Assembly: GCF_042477335.2 (NCBI RefSeq)
Contig: NC_091255.1
Location: 17,338,501 to 17,402,500, forward strand
Origin: Ovis canadensis
Taxonomy: Eukaryota; Chordata; Mammalia; Artiodactyla; Bovidae
DNA: 64,000 nucleotides
Reading direction: 5' to 3'
Shown here piece by piece: positions 20,348-31,639 of this stretch. Within the stretch, counting starts at the first letter, position 1; each line of letters opens with the position of its first letter. The notes beneath the pieces are model-generated. The model saw only the letters and a list, made by a program, of their open reading frames with translations, made no database searches and had not been told where the DNA came from. A program made the translations under genes and the position numbers.

Positions 20348-23300
20348 ATGGCAACAGGATCATACTTATCAATAATTACCTTAAACATAAATGGGTTGAA
20401 TACCCCAACCAAAAGACAAAGACTGGCTGAATGGATACAAAAATAAGACCCCTGTATATGTTGTCTACAAGAGACCAACCTCAAAACAGGGGACACATAC
20501 AGACTGAAATTGAAGGGCTGGAAAAATATATTCCATGCAAATAGAGACCAAAAGAAAGCAGGAGTAACAATATTAATATCAGATAAAATAGACTTTAAAA
20601 CAAAGGCTGTGAAAAGAGCCAAAAGGACACTACATAATGATCAAAGAAGAAGATATAACAATCTTCTTCCAAGAAAAAGATATAACAATCATAAATATAC
20701 ATGCACCCAACATAGGAGCACCACAATATGTAAGACAAATGCTAACAAGTATGAAAGGGGAAATCAACAATAACACAATAATAGTGGGAGACTTTAATAC
20801 CCTACTCACACCTATGGATAGATTGACTAAACAGAAAATTAACAAGGAAACACTAACTTTAAATGATACAATGGGCCAGTTAGACCTAATTGATATCTAT
20901 AGGACATTTTGCCCCAAAACAATGAATTTCACCTTTTTCTCAAGCACACATGGAACCTTCTCCAGGACAGATCACATCCTGGGCCATAAATCTAGCCTGG
21001 GAAAATTCAAAAAAATTGAAATCATTCCAAGCATCTTTTCTGACCACAATGTAGTAAGATTAGATCTCAATTACAGGAGAAAAACTACTGAAAATTCCAA
21101 CATATGGAGGCTGAACAACACGCTGCTGAATAACCAACAAATCACAGAAGAAATCAAAAAAGAAATCAAAATATGCATAGAAACGAATGAAAATGAAAAC
21201 ACAGCAACCCAAAGCTGTGGGACACTGTAAAAGCAGTGCTAAGGGGAAAGTTCATAGCAATACAGGCATACCTCAAGAAACAAGAAAAAAGTCAAATAAA
21301 TAACCTAACTCTACACCTAAAGCAATTAGAAAAGGAAGAAATGGAGAACCCCAGAGCTAGTAGAAGGAAAGAAATCTTAAAAATTAGGGCAGAAATATAT
21401 GCAAAAGAAAAAAGAGACCATAGCAAAAATCAACAAAGCCAAAAGCAGATTCTTTGAAAGGATAAATAAAAATGACAAACCATTAGCCAGACTCATCAAG
21501 AAACAAAAGGAGAAAAATCAAATCAATAAAATTAGAAATGAAAATGGAGAGATCACAACAGACAACCCAGAAATACAAAGGATCATAAGAGACTACTATC
21601 AGAAGTTATATGCCAATAAAATGGACAACGTGGAAGAAATGGACAAATGCTTAGAAAAGTACAACTTTCCAAAACTGAACCAGGAAGAAATAGAAAATCT
21701 TAACAGACCCATCACAAGCACGGAAATTGAAACTGTAATCAGAAATCTTCCAGCAAACAATAGCCCAGGTCCAGACGGCTTCACAGCTGAATTCTACCAA
21801 AAATTTCGAGAAGAGCTAACACCTATCCTCCTCAAACTCTTTCAGAAAATTTCAGAGGAAGGTAAACTTCCAAACTCATTTTATGAGGGCACCATCACCC
21901 TAATGCCAAAACCTGACAAAGATGCCACAAAAAAAGAAATCTACAGGCCAATATCACTGATGAACATAGATGCAAAAATCCTTAACAAAATTCTAGCAAT
22001 CAGAATCCAACAACACATTAAAAAGATCATACATCATGACCAAGTGGGCTTTATCCCAGGGATGCAAGGATTCTTCATATCCACAAATCAATCAATGTAA
22101 TACACCACATTAACAAATTGAAAAATAAAAACCATATGATTATCTCAATAGAGGCAGAGAAAGACTTTGACAAAATTCAACATCCATTTATGATAAAAAC
22201 TCTCCAGAAAGCAGGAATACAAGGAACATACCACAACATAATAAAAGCTATATATGACAAACCCACAGCAAACATTATCCTCAATGGTGAAAAATTGAAA
22301 GCATTTCCCCTAAAGTCAGGAACAAGACAAGGGTGCCCACTCTCACCACTACTATTCAACATAGTTTTGGAAGTTTTGGTGACAGCAATCAGAGCAGAAA
22401 AAGAAATAAAAGGAATCCAAATTGGAAAAGAAGAAGTAAAACTCTCACTGTTTGCAGATGACATGATCCTCTACATAGAAAACCCTAAAGACTCCACCAG
22501 AAAATTACTAAAGCTAATCAATGAATATAGTAAAGTTGCAGAATATAAAATCAACACACAGAAATCCCTTGCATTCCTATACACTAATAATGAGAAAATA
22601 GAAAAATTCAGGAAACAATTCCATTCACCATTGCATGAAAAGAATAAAATACTTAGGAATATATCTACCTAAAGAAACTAAAGACCTATATATAGAAAAA
22701 GAAATCAAAGAGGACACTAATAGATGGAGAAATATACCATGTTCATGGATTGGAAGAATCAATATAGTGAAAATGAGTATACTACCCAAAGCAATCTATA
22801 GATTCAATGCACTCCCTATCAAGCTACCAATGGTATTTTTCACAGAGCTAGAACAAATAATTTCATAATTTATACGGAAGTACAAAAAAACCTCTAATAG
22901 CCAAAGCAATCTTGAGAAAGAAGAATGGAACTGGAGGAATCAACCTGCCAGACTTCAGGCTCTACTACAAAGCCACAGTCATCAAGACAGTATGGTACAG
23001 GCAGAAAGACAGAAATATAGATCAATGGAACAAAACAGAAAGCCAGAGATAACAGATAGCCATGCACCTATGGGCACCTTATCTTTGACAAAGGAGGCAA
23101 GAATATACAATGGAGAAAAGACAATCTCTTTAACAAGTGGTGCTGGGAAAAGTGGTCAACCACTTGTAGAAGAATGAACACTTTCTAACCCCATACACAA
23201 TAATAAACTCAAAATGGATTAAAGATCTAAATGTAAGACAGAAACTAGAAAACTCCTAGAGGAGAACACAGGCAAAAGACTCTCTGACATAAATCACAGC

Positions 23301-24746
23301 AGGATCTCCTATGACCCACCTCCCAGAATATTGGAAATAAAAGCAAAAATAAACAAATGGGACCTAATTAAAATTAAAAGCTTCTGCACAACAAAGGAAA
23401 CTATAAGCAAGGTGAAATGACAGCTTTCAGAATGGGAGAAAATAATAGCAAATGAAGCAACTGACAAACAACTAATCTCAAAAATATACAAGCAACTCCT
23501 GCAGCTCAATTCCAGAAAAACAAATGACCCAATCAAAAAATGGGCCAAAGAACTAAATAGACATTTCTCCAAAGAAGACATACAGATGGCTAACAAACAC
23601 ATGAAAAGATGCACAATATCACTCATTATCAGAGAAATGCAAATCAAAACCACAATGAGGTACCATTTCATGCCAGTCAGAATGGTTGCGATCAAAAACT
23701 CTACAAGCAATGAACATTGGGGTACATGTGTCTCTTTCATAATAGCCAGGACATGGAAACAACCTAGATGTCCATCAGCAGATGAATGGATAAGAAAGCT
23801 GTGGTACATATACACAATGGAGTATTACTCAGCCGTTAAAAAGAATTCATTTGAATCAGTTCTGATGAGATGGATGAAACTGGAGCCGATTATACAGAGT
23901 GAAGTAAGCCAGAAAGAAAAACACCAATACAGTATACTAACACATATATATGGAATTTAGGAAGATGGCAATGATGACCCTGTATGCAAGACAGGGAAAG
24001 AGACACAGATGTGTATAACAGACTTTTGGACTCAGAGGGAGAGGGAGAGGGTGGGATGATTTGGGAGAATGACATTCTAACATGTATACTATCATGTAAG
24101 AATTGAATTGCCAGTCTATGTCTGACGCAGGATGCAGCATGCTTGGGGCTGGTGCATGGGGATGATCCAGAGAGATGTTATGGGGAGGGAGGTGGGAGGG
24201 GGGTTCATGTTTGGGAACGCATGTAAGAATTAAAGATTTTAAAATTTAAAAAATAAAAAAAATAAAAAAATAAAAAACCTAAAAAAAAAAAACCCTCTAC
24301 AAGCAATAAATGTTGAAGAGGGTGTGGAGAAAAGGGAACCCTCTTACACTGTTGGTGGGAATGCAAACTAGTACAGCCACTATGGAGAACAGTATGGAGA
24401 TTCCTTTAAAAAACTGGAAATAGAACTGCCTTATGACCCAGCAATCCCACAGCTGGGCATACACACCGAGGAAACCAGAATTGAAAGAGACACGTGTACC
24501 CCAATGTTCATCACAGCACTGTTTATAATAGCCAGAACATGGAAGCAACCTACATGTCCATCAGCAGATGACTGGATAAGAAAGCTGTGGTACATATACA
24601 CAATGGAATATTACTCAGCCATTAAAAAGAATACATTTGAATCAGTTCTAATGAGGTGGATGAAACTGGAGCCTATTATACAGAGTGAAGTAAGCCAGAA
24701 AGAAAAACACCAATACAGTATACTAACACATCTATATGGAATTTAG
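20348..24746 (+). pseudogene. L1 A ORF2 remnant (endonuclease and reverse transcriptase)
   Basis: It starts at ATG 20348 (MATGSYLSIITLNINGLNTP) with the APE-type endonuclease; VGDFNTLLTPMDR and SDHNVVRLDL are readable up to about 21090. RT signatures follow: [11 protein letters not shown], a [17 protein letters not shown] region, [22 protein letters not shown] and the catalytic [12 protein letters not shown] near 22450. The C-terminal region resumes after the nested L1 (24308) and ends ILTHLYGI at 24746. At least five stops or frameshifts break it, for example the stop after EWIQK (20443-20445) and shifts near 21230, 21450 and 22100. Confidence 0.85.
23712..24294 (+). mobile_element. L1 B: 5'-truncated L1 nested in L1 A
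   Basis: It begins GAACATTGGGGTACATGTG, carries the end of ORF2 ([11 protein letters not shown] ending 23960), a 3' UTR and an A-rich tail to 24294. It is flanked by 13-bp duplications CTCTACAAGCAAT at 23699-23711 and 24295-24307. Joining across it restores L1 A's sequence. Confidence 0.92.
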
Positions 24747-25086
24747 AAAGATGGTAACGATAACCCTGTATGTGAGACAGCAAAAGAGACACTGTTGTAT
24801 AGAACAGTCTTTCGGACTCTGTGGGAGAGGGAGAGGTTGGGATGATTTGGGAGAATGGCATTGAAACATGTATAATATCATATAAGAAATGAATCACTAG
24901 TCCAGGTTCAATGCAGGATACTGTATGCGTGGGGCTGGTGCACTGGGATGACCCAGAAGGATGGTACAGGGAGGGAGGTGGGAGGGGGGTTCAGGATGGG
25001 GAACACGTGTACACCCGTGGCAGATTCATGGTGATGTATGGCAAAACCAATAAAATATTGTAAAGTAATTAGCCTCCAACTAAAAT

Positions 25087-26350
25087 CTCACATGCTAGTA
25101 AAGTAATGCTCAAGATTCTCCAAGCCAGGCTTCAGCAATACGTGAACCATGAACTTCTAGATGTTCAAGTTGGTTTTAGAAAAGGCAGAGGAACCAGAGA
25201 TCAAATTGCCAACATTCGCTGGATCTTCGAAAAAGCAAGAGAGGTCCAGATAAACATCTATTTCTGCTTTATTGCCTATGCCAAAGCCTTTGACTGTGTG
25301 GATCACAAGAAACTGTGGAAAATTCTGAAAGAGATGGGAATACCACACCACCTGACCTGCCTCTTGAGAAACATATGCAGGTCAGGAAGCAACAGTTAGA
25401 ACTGGACATGGAACAACAGACTGGTTCCAAATAGGAAAAGGAGTACATCAAGGCTGTATATTGTCACCCTGCTTATTTAACTTCTATGCAGAGTACATCA
25501 TGAGAAACGCTGGGCTGGAAGAAAGAGAAGCTGGAATCAAGATTGCCAGGAGAAATATCAGTAACCTCAGATATGCAGATGACACCACCCTTATGGCAGA
25601 AAGTGAAGAGGAGCTAAAAAGCCTCTTGATGAAAGTGAAAGAGGAGAGTGAAAAAGTTGGCTTAAAGTTCAACACTCAGAAAACGAAGATCCTGGCAGCT
25701 GGTCCCATCACTTCATGGGAAATAGATGGGGAAACAGTGGAAACAGTGGCAGACTTTATTTGGGGGGCTCCAAAATCACTGCAGATGGTGATTGCAGCCA
25801 TGAAATTAAAAGATGCTTACTCCTTGGAAAAAAAGTTATGACCAACCTAGATAGCATATTGAAAAGCAGAGACATTACTTTGCCAACAAAGGTGCGTCTA
25901 GTCAAGGCTATGATTTCTCCAGTAGTCATGTATGGATGTGAGAGTTGGACTATGAAGAAGGCTGAGCGCCAAAGAATTGATGCTTTTGAACTGTAGTGTT
26001 GGAGAAGACTCTTGAGAGTCCCTTGGCCTGCAAGGAGATCCAACTGGTCCATTCTGAAGGAGATCAGCCCTGGGATTTCCTTGGAGGGAATGATGCTGAA
26101 GCTGAAACTTCAGTACTTTGGCCACCTCATGTGAAGAGTTGACTTATTGGAAAAGACTCTGATGCTGGGAAGGATTGGGTGCAGGAGGAGAAGGGGACGA
26201 CAGAGGATGTGATGGCTGGATGGCATCACCGACTCGATGGATGTGAGTCTGAGTGAACTCCGGGAGATGGTGATGGACAGGGAAGCCTGGTGTGCTGCGA
26301 TTCATGGGGTCGCAAAGAGTCGGACATGACTGAGGGACTAAAGTGAACTG
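25087..26350 (+). mobile_element. BovB, 5'-truncated, in the L1 A tail
   Basis: It starts CTCACATGCTAGTAAAGTAATG inside the RT domain. Readable pieces: MLKILQARLQQYVNHELLDVQ, GFRKGRGTRDQIANI, QGCILSPCLFNFYAEYIMRN and the catalytic YADD in RYADDTTLMAES (about 25567-25600). It ends GGACTAAAGTGAACTG. AAAAT on each side (25082-25086 and 26351-26355) may be a short TSD. L1 A's A-rich tail continues directly after it. There is a shift near 25390 and others towards the C-terminus. Confidence 0.85.
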
Positions 26351-26499
26351 AAAATAAATAAATTTAAATTAAAAAAAATCCCAGAGTCTGTTCCTTTTGA
26401 AGAGACTTGTCCTTCTAGAATTTGGCCTGAGAATTCTACATTCTATAAATCTATAAAATTGTATTGTCCTTGTCCTTTTGGTCCCAAGGAATAACTCTT

Positions 26500-26671
26500 T
26501 AAAAAAATTATTTATTTTAATTGGACGTTAATTACTTTACAATATTGTATTGGTTTTGCCATACATCAACATGAATCCCTCACAGGTATACACGTGTTCC
26601 CCATCCTGAACCTCCCTCCCTCCTCCCTCCCCGTACCATCCCTCTGGGTCGTCTCAGTACACCAGCTCCAA
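26500..26671 (-). mobile_element. L1 3'-end fragment
   Basis: Antisense L1 3' UTR: poly-T-like start, TTAATTGGACGTTAATTACTTTACAATATTG, ACATGAATCCCTCACAGG, CCCTCCCTCCTCCCTCCCCG. It interrupts ...GGAATAACTCTT|..|CTTAATGAATATGTG; unit 0 lacks it. Confidence 0.85.
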
Positions 26672-27185
26672 GCTTAATGAATATGTGTTTTTGAGACATT
26701 TAGCTACTTTTTACCTACTCCCATTGCTCCCTTGCCCCCAGTGGTAATAGGCCCAACTCTTCTTCCAGAACTGAGTCCAGTAGTTTCTCCCCAAAGACAT
26801 TTTCTCTTCCCCAAGGGTCACACCGATTATTGTATAGGTGACATATGAGCAGTGACTGGGAAACTAAATCTGCAGAAAAAAGATCTCCAAGAAGATGGAA
26901 GACCTGAAGGCTGTCTCCCAGTCTAGGCTGAAGAGACCAGGGTTTTCTCACCTGTAGATAGAGCAGCTGTAAGAAGTTTCCAGATGCACTTGCTGGAGAG
27001 TGCAGAGAAAAAGCAAGAGATTTAGACTTGATGATAGTAAGGCTGAAGTGTGAGGAAAACTTCAGAAAGTAATGCAGGGGAAATGAGGTATCAAAAACAG
27101 ATTCTTCAAGTTGCATGTACAAAACCAGGCTTTCAACAACCAAGTGAAAACTTGGTCATGTGATTTAGAGGATGGATGCTGAGAG

Positions 27186-27305
27186 CAAATGATAATACAC
27201 CACAAATTGTTTACATGGTCACACTGAACAAGATCACATAAAGCAAATAATAATGGAATGCACCACAGAATTCTTCACATGGTCATACTGAACAAAATCA
27301 CATAA
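27186..27305 (+). repeat. Imperfect tandem duplication of about 60 bp
   Basis: Two copies: CAAATGATAATACACCACA..ATCACATAA and CAAATAATAATGGAATGCACC..ATCACATAA, with shared ACATGGTCA(C/T)ACTGAACAA. The corresponding part of unit 1 has no such duplication. Confidence 0.7.
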
Positions 27306-28003
27306 TAATCTGCCAATACATTATGTTAGCAAACCTTTTTTAGCAACTGCTAAATCAGAGATGCTATTGTAGGTGCTGGGATGAATAAGTTATTGAGTTT
27401 ACAATCTCATTTAAAGGGACAACAATATGATAAATATATAAAGGAAATATTTATAAAATATTATTTGAATCCAGAGATGTTAGGGATTAATTCTGCATGG
27501 GAGAAATGGAGGAGTAACAGAGAAGGTGATATCTGAATCTTCTAAGAATCTTCTAAGTTGAGAAAGTTACAGAAGGTACTTCAGGAAATAGAATTCATTC
27601 CCAAAGCTACAGAAATAACCAAGCATATGACATGTGTGAGAGACTATGGATTCCTTGAACAGCAACCAGTTCCTGGGTAACAGGGATACTGATGAGAAAG
27701 GTAGATGGAGCCTACATCTTAGAGTTTGGTGTGACACATTGAGAGGGAGTTGTATGCATGCATGTAAGTATACTTTCCTACCCTGAATTAACCCACAAAG
27801 CAAGTTAGGCAGTTTCTAAGAGTCTGGGTTTTAAGCTGTGGGTCCTCAATAGTCATTAAAAGATTATAATGAGGTAGGACCAGATATGTGTTTAGAAAGG
27901 TCTTTGTGACAGTGATATAGAAGATGGACCGGAGTGGATACAGATGGAAGCAGAAGGGTGAGACTAAAATGACCTCTACTGGACAGTATATTTCAAGAGG
28001 CAG

Positions 28004-28008
28004 GTGAG
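28004..28008 (+). promoter_or_regulatory. Conserved splice-donor-like site, unit 2
   Basis: CAG|GTGAG at 28001-28008, aligned with the unit 1 and unit 3 sites. It has the strongest donor consensus, together with unit 3's. Confidence 0.4.
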
Positions 28009-28940
28009 GGAGGGGAGTGAGACATGGCAGAGAAGTGGGGAGGCCACTTAGCCCTCAACTGTCACCTCTGTCTCTCACCTCCCTATCCTTCTTCACCTTT
28101 GTTCCCTTCCATCTCCTGCCCCTCCACCTTGTCATTCCCTTTCCTTTCTCCTCCTTAATCTCATCCTCTTCATTCCTTTGTCTACTCTATTTCTTTTATT
28201 TCAATATCTTCCTGTGTCTCTCTCCTTGTATTCGGTAACGTCTAAATTATTTGTGCCTTTTGGAACAGCTCTTGCAGTCCCCTTCATACAAGATCCATCA
28301 CCCATTTCTTAAGGCAGAGAATCTCTCCCCACCTTCTTATGTCTAAGCACAAACACCATGTATGTCCTGGCTTCTCTCAGTAAGGGGCCACCACACCAAT
28401 GAGGGGCACCTCTATAATTATTTATGTACTCAGAGTCAAACCCCATGTTTTTTGAGCATTGACTGAGCAAACATGAGAACTTCAGGGCACAAATAAGTTT
28501 TGAATCAAGACATAGGTTGGCTGAATTGTGAGCAGGCAAACACATTATGATTGAACTGTGGAGGAAAAACCTAGAAATATGAAAAGTTCACTAACATTTT
28601 AATGTATTAACTATCACATGAGAAATGACTGGTACAAAAATGTATTACAGACTCTAAGAAGGTAGGATGTCTTCAGAGTAAGAGACTACACAGAGAAGAG
28701 TGATTAGCATTTATTATTCCAGATACTGTTCTAGGAACCTTATGTGCTATCTCATTTATACCTCTAGACATTCTATAAAGACAACATTTTTCTTCCCACC
28801 TTACAGACGTGGAGACTGAAACAGAGCTTGAATAATTTATTCTGGGTCAAATCTCAAGGAATAAGAATCTGGAATTTAACTACAAATCAGTTGGACTCTA
28901 CGTGTTTTCTATCACTATATTAACACTGAATCTTTTAAAA

Positions 28941-29299
28941 AATTAATTTATTTATTTTAATTGGAGGCTAATTACTTTACTATATTATGTTTGTTTTTGC
29001 AATACATTGACATGAATCAGCCACAGGTGTACATGTGTCCCCCGTACTGAAACCCCCTCCCACCTCCTTCCCCATCCCATCCCTCAGGGTTGTCCCAGTA
29101 CACTGGCTTTGAATATGCTCTTTCTTGCTTCGAACTTGGACTGGTGATCTATTTCACATATGGTAATATACATGTTTCAATGCTATTCTCTCAAATCATC
29201 CCACCCTCACCTTCTCCCACAGAGTCCAAAAGTATGTTCTTTATATCTGTCTCTTTTGTTGTCTCATATATAGGGTCATCGCGACCATCTTTCTAAATT

Positions 29300-29345
<46 letters not shown>

Positions 29346-29607
29346 TTTAATATACTGTATTGGCATTTTTCTTTTTTACCTACTTCACTCTGTATAATAG
29401 GTTCCAGTTTCATCTACCTCATTAGAACTGATTCAAATTCATTCTTTTTAATAGCTGAGTAATACTCCATTGTAAATATGTACCACAACATTCTTATCCA
29501 TTCATCTCCTGATGGACAAATAGGTTGCTTCCCTGTCCTAGCTATTGTAAACGGTGCTGTGATGAACATTGGGGTACACGTGTCTCTTTCAATTCTGGTT
29601 TCCTCAG
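28941..29607 (-). mobile_element. L1 3' end, antisense, with perfect 20-bp TSD
   Basis: Antisense L1 from the 3' UTR (TTGGAGGCTAATTACTTTAC, CATGAATCAGCCACAGG) through the ORF2 C-terminus (CTGTATAATAGG, TAGCTGAGTAATACTCCATTG). The 20-bp sequence starting TAACACTGAATC is present exactly at 28921-28940 and 29608-29627. Units 1 (8322) and 3 (40563) read through this point, so the insertion is private to unit 2. Confidence 0.93.
29302..29343 (+). repeat. (TA)n microsatellite inside an L1
   Basis: About 20 uninterrupted AT dinucleotides where other L1 copies have CATATATATG in the ORF2/3' UTR boundary. It expanded after insertion. Confidence 0.95.
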
Positions 29608-29814
29608 TAACACTGAATCTTTTAAAAGTAGGTTGCATGTGTCTCTGGATGGATTTAAATATTTCATGAGTATATATTCTATTACCAAGTTGTACACATT
29701 CCAGGGGTAGGACCATTTAGTCAGCAACTGGAATTAAGATGTGCACATAAATATCCATCATCTAGATCTGAGGAACTCAATTTGAGTCCCTGAGCATTAG
29801 TACATTACTGTCTG

Positions 29815-29831
29815 TGGTGTGTTTTCTTTAG
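29815..29831 (+). promoter_or_regulatory. Splice acceptor of the OR coding exon (unit 2)
   Basis: GGTGTGTTTTCTTTAG ends 18 bases before the OR ATG at 29850, the same distance as in units 1 and 3. It is still intact although the gene is dead. Confidence 0.5.
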
Positions 29832-29849
29832 ATGCCTGGAGAAGACACC

Positions 29850-30790
29850 ATGGAACTGGGGAACCTCACGTGAGTGTCAAATTTTGTCTTCCTGGGGCTC
29901 TCACAGACTCAGGAGCTCCAGCTAGTCTTGTTTCTGGTTTTCCTGTTTGTCTACACAACCACTGTCATGGGAACCCTCCTGGTTATGGTCACAGTGACCT
30001 CTGATTTCAGGTTCCACACACCTGTGTGAAATTCACACACCTCACACTGCTGTGAAACTTGGCTGTCATAGACCTCTGTTTCTCCTCAGTCACTGCTCCA
30101 AAGATGCTGGTGGACTTCCTCACTGAGAAGAAGACCATCTCCTACCAGGGATGCATGGCCCAGATTTTTTTATTCCACTTTCTGGGAGGTGCCATGGTCT
30201 TCTTCCTCTCAGTGATGGCCTATGACTGCCTTGTTGCTATATCCCGGCCCCTCCACTATGTCACCATCATGAACACTCAGCTCTGTGTGGGGCTGCTTGT
30301 GACAGCCTGGATGGTAGATTTTGTTCATTCCATTTCCCAACTGGCTCTGATGCTCCCACTGCCTTTTTGTGGCCCCAATGTCCTAGATAACTTCTACTGT
30401 GATGTTCCACAAGTGCTGAGATTCACCTGCACTGACACTTCTGTCCTGGAGTTCCTCGTGATCTGCAACATTGGGATGCTGGATGTCATCTGGTTCCTCC
30501 TCCTCCTCGTCTCCTACTCAGTCATCCTGGTGATGCTGAGGTCCCACTCAGGGCAGGCGAGGAGAAAGGCAGCTTCCACCTGCACCACCACTTTTGTCAT
30601 GGTGTCTATGGTCTTCATTCCAAGCATTTATCTCTATGCCTGGCCCTTCATTTATTTCTCCATTGACAAGGCTGTATCCATCAGCCACACGGTCATGACT
30701 CACATGCTCACCACCACCCCCCACCCCGGCCCAAATCTACACCCTGAAGAAGCAGAAGATATAGTCAGCAATGAAGAGGTTAGGGAGGCA
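29850..30790 (+). pseudogene. Olfactory receptor pseudogene, OR4D2-like
   Basis: An OR4D coding exon starting MELGNLT. Breaks: TGA replaces Trp at codon 8 (29871-29873); a roughly 14-bp local duplication near 30025-30055 removes PMYFLLR and shifts frame; about 16 extra C-rich bases near 30710-30735 break [10 protein letters not shown] at the TM7 end. Between them a long frame (30059 to about 30700) is readable: LCFSSVTAPKMLVDF, GCMAQIFLFHFLGGAMVFFL, FCGPNVLDNFYCDVPQVL, KAASTC. The G-protein motif MAYDRY is MAYDCL (codon 30237-30239, Arg to Cys). [15 protein letters not shown] and LEKK/TEKKTISYQG resemble human OR4D2 rather than OR4D1. It was functional before decay. Confidence 0.92.
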
Positions 30791-31639
30791 CCAGGCTTCT
30801 TTGTAAAAGGGAGTGACAGTGAGTCACTTCTATTGGACTTTGGCTGTTTGGTTTTCCATCGATAAGCTGGAGAGAGCGTTGCTGTATCTTGCCTCTTCAT
30901 AACTTGAAAATGAGCAGCTTATCCAGATTTTGAGGATAAAGGTAACTATCCTTACTTTTGTCTGTGTTGGATGATTTGAACTCTCCTATGACAATAAGAT
31001 ATGCTGCCATGGAAACATTCTGGAAAGCCACACTCTCCTTTTTGTCTTCTTGGCAGATAGTTTTCTGTTAGGATGACAGCATTCCCCCAGAAGAGCAGTT
31101 CTATTTTCTGTGTTTGACCTCTTTTCCCAGGACCCTGTTTTGGTGTGAGGCTGGATTGTTGGAAACTGAACAATACTTAGTCTTATGCCTTAAATTGGAG
31201 ATCATGTCCAAAATTTACCTGACAGATGACCTTGAATGAGACATGTGGCCTCTCTTGAACTCATAACTTCTTCCTCAACAAACTCGCTGAAATTAATATC
31301 TGATCCCAAATCCCTCAGGCTTATTATAAGTATCAAATCCAAAAATTGTGAGAAAACATTGAGCTAACCATATAACTATATTTTATTTAATTTTCTATTT
31401 AGAAATCATGAGTATTCCAATTTTCCACTGTATGTTTTAGTACAGTATAATTATTGCAAGCAAATGATTATGTGTAATATGCATGTAAGTTATAAAAACA
31501 CTATATTATATCATATGAACACATGTACATGCTCCTCAGTTCAAGAACCACATGATACCAACAGCTTATACCTGCCTATGGTACCTCTCCATCACATCAC
31601 TTCACCCAGATGAAACCACTTTCTTGAGTTTTGTGTTTA
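30791..31639. other. Unit 2 3' flank, unique-looking
   Basis: No gene or recognised repeat. Unlike units 1 and 3, which share sequence well past their stop codons, homology of unit 2 with them stops at about the end of the OR exon. The region is AT-rich past 31330. Confidence 0.45.

Larger units (their letters stand above)
16704..26378 (+). mobile_element. L1 A: full-length ruminant L1 carrying two nested insertions
   Basis: It starts with the L1 5' end (GGGGGTGGTCCTAAGAAGG, then GGAATAGGATGGGGAGACC) and has a 5' UTR of about 2.7 kb, ORF1, ORF2, a 3' UTR (CACGTGTACACCCGTGGCAG; AATTAGCCTCCAACTAAAAT) and an A-rich tail ending 26378. Removing the L1 at 23712-24294 and the BovB at 25087-26350 leaves about 7.8 kb. 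A short likely TSD is TTCCAG (16698-16703) against TCCCAG after the tail. The element is decayed and cannot encode working proteins. It inserted into unit 2's OR flank. Confidence 0.85.
26379..28920 (+). other. Unit 2: proximal 5' flank
   Basis: No gene is seen. It aligns with the reverse complement of unit 0 (1-340) at its start, then with unit 1 (about 6000-8330) and unit 3 (about 38080-40570). Landmarks: AGTCCAGTAGTTTCTCCC, GGTGATAGGAGTAACAGA-type text, a pyrimidine-rich tract at 28045-28240, and a MIR-like stretch starting CATTTATTATTCCAGATACTG at 28710. Confidence 0.65.
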
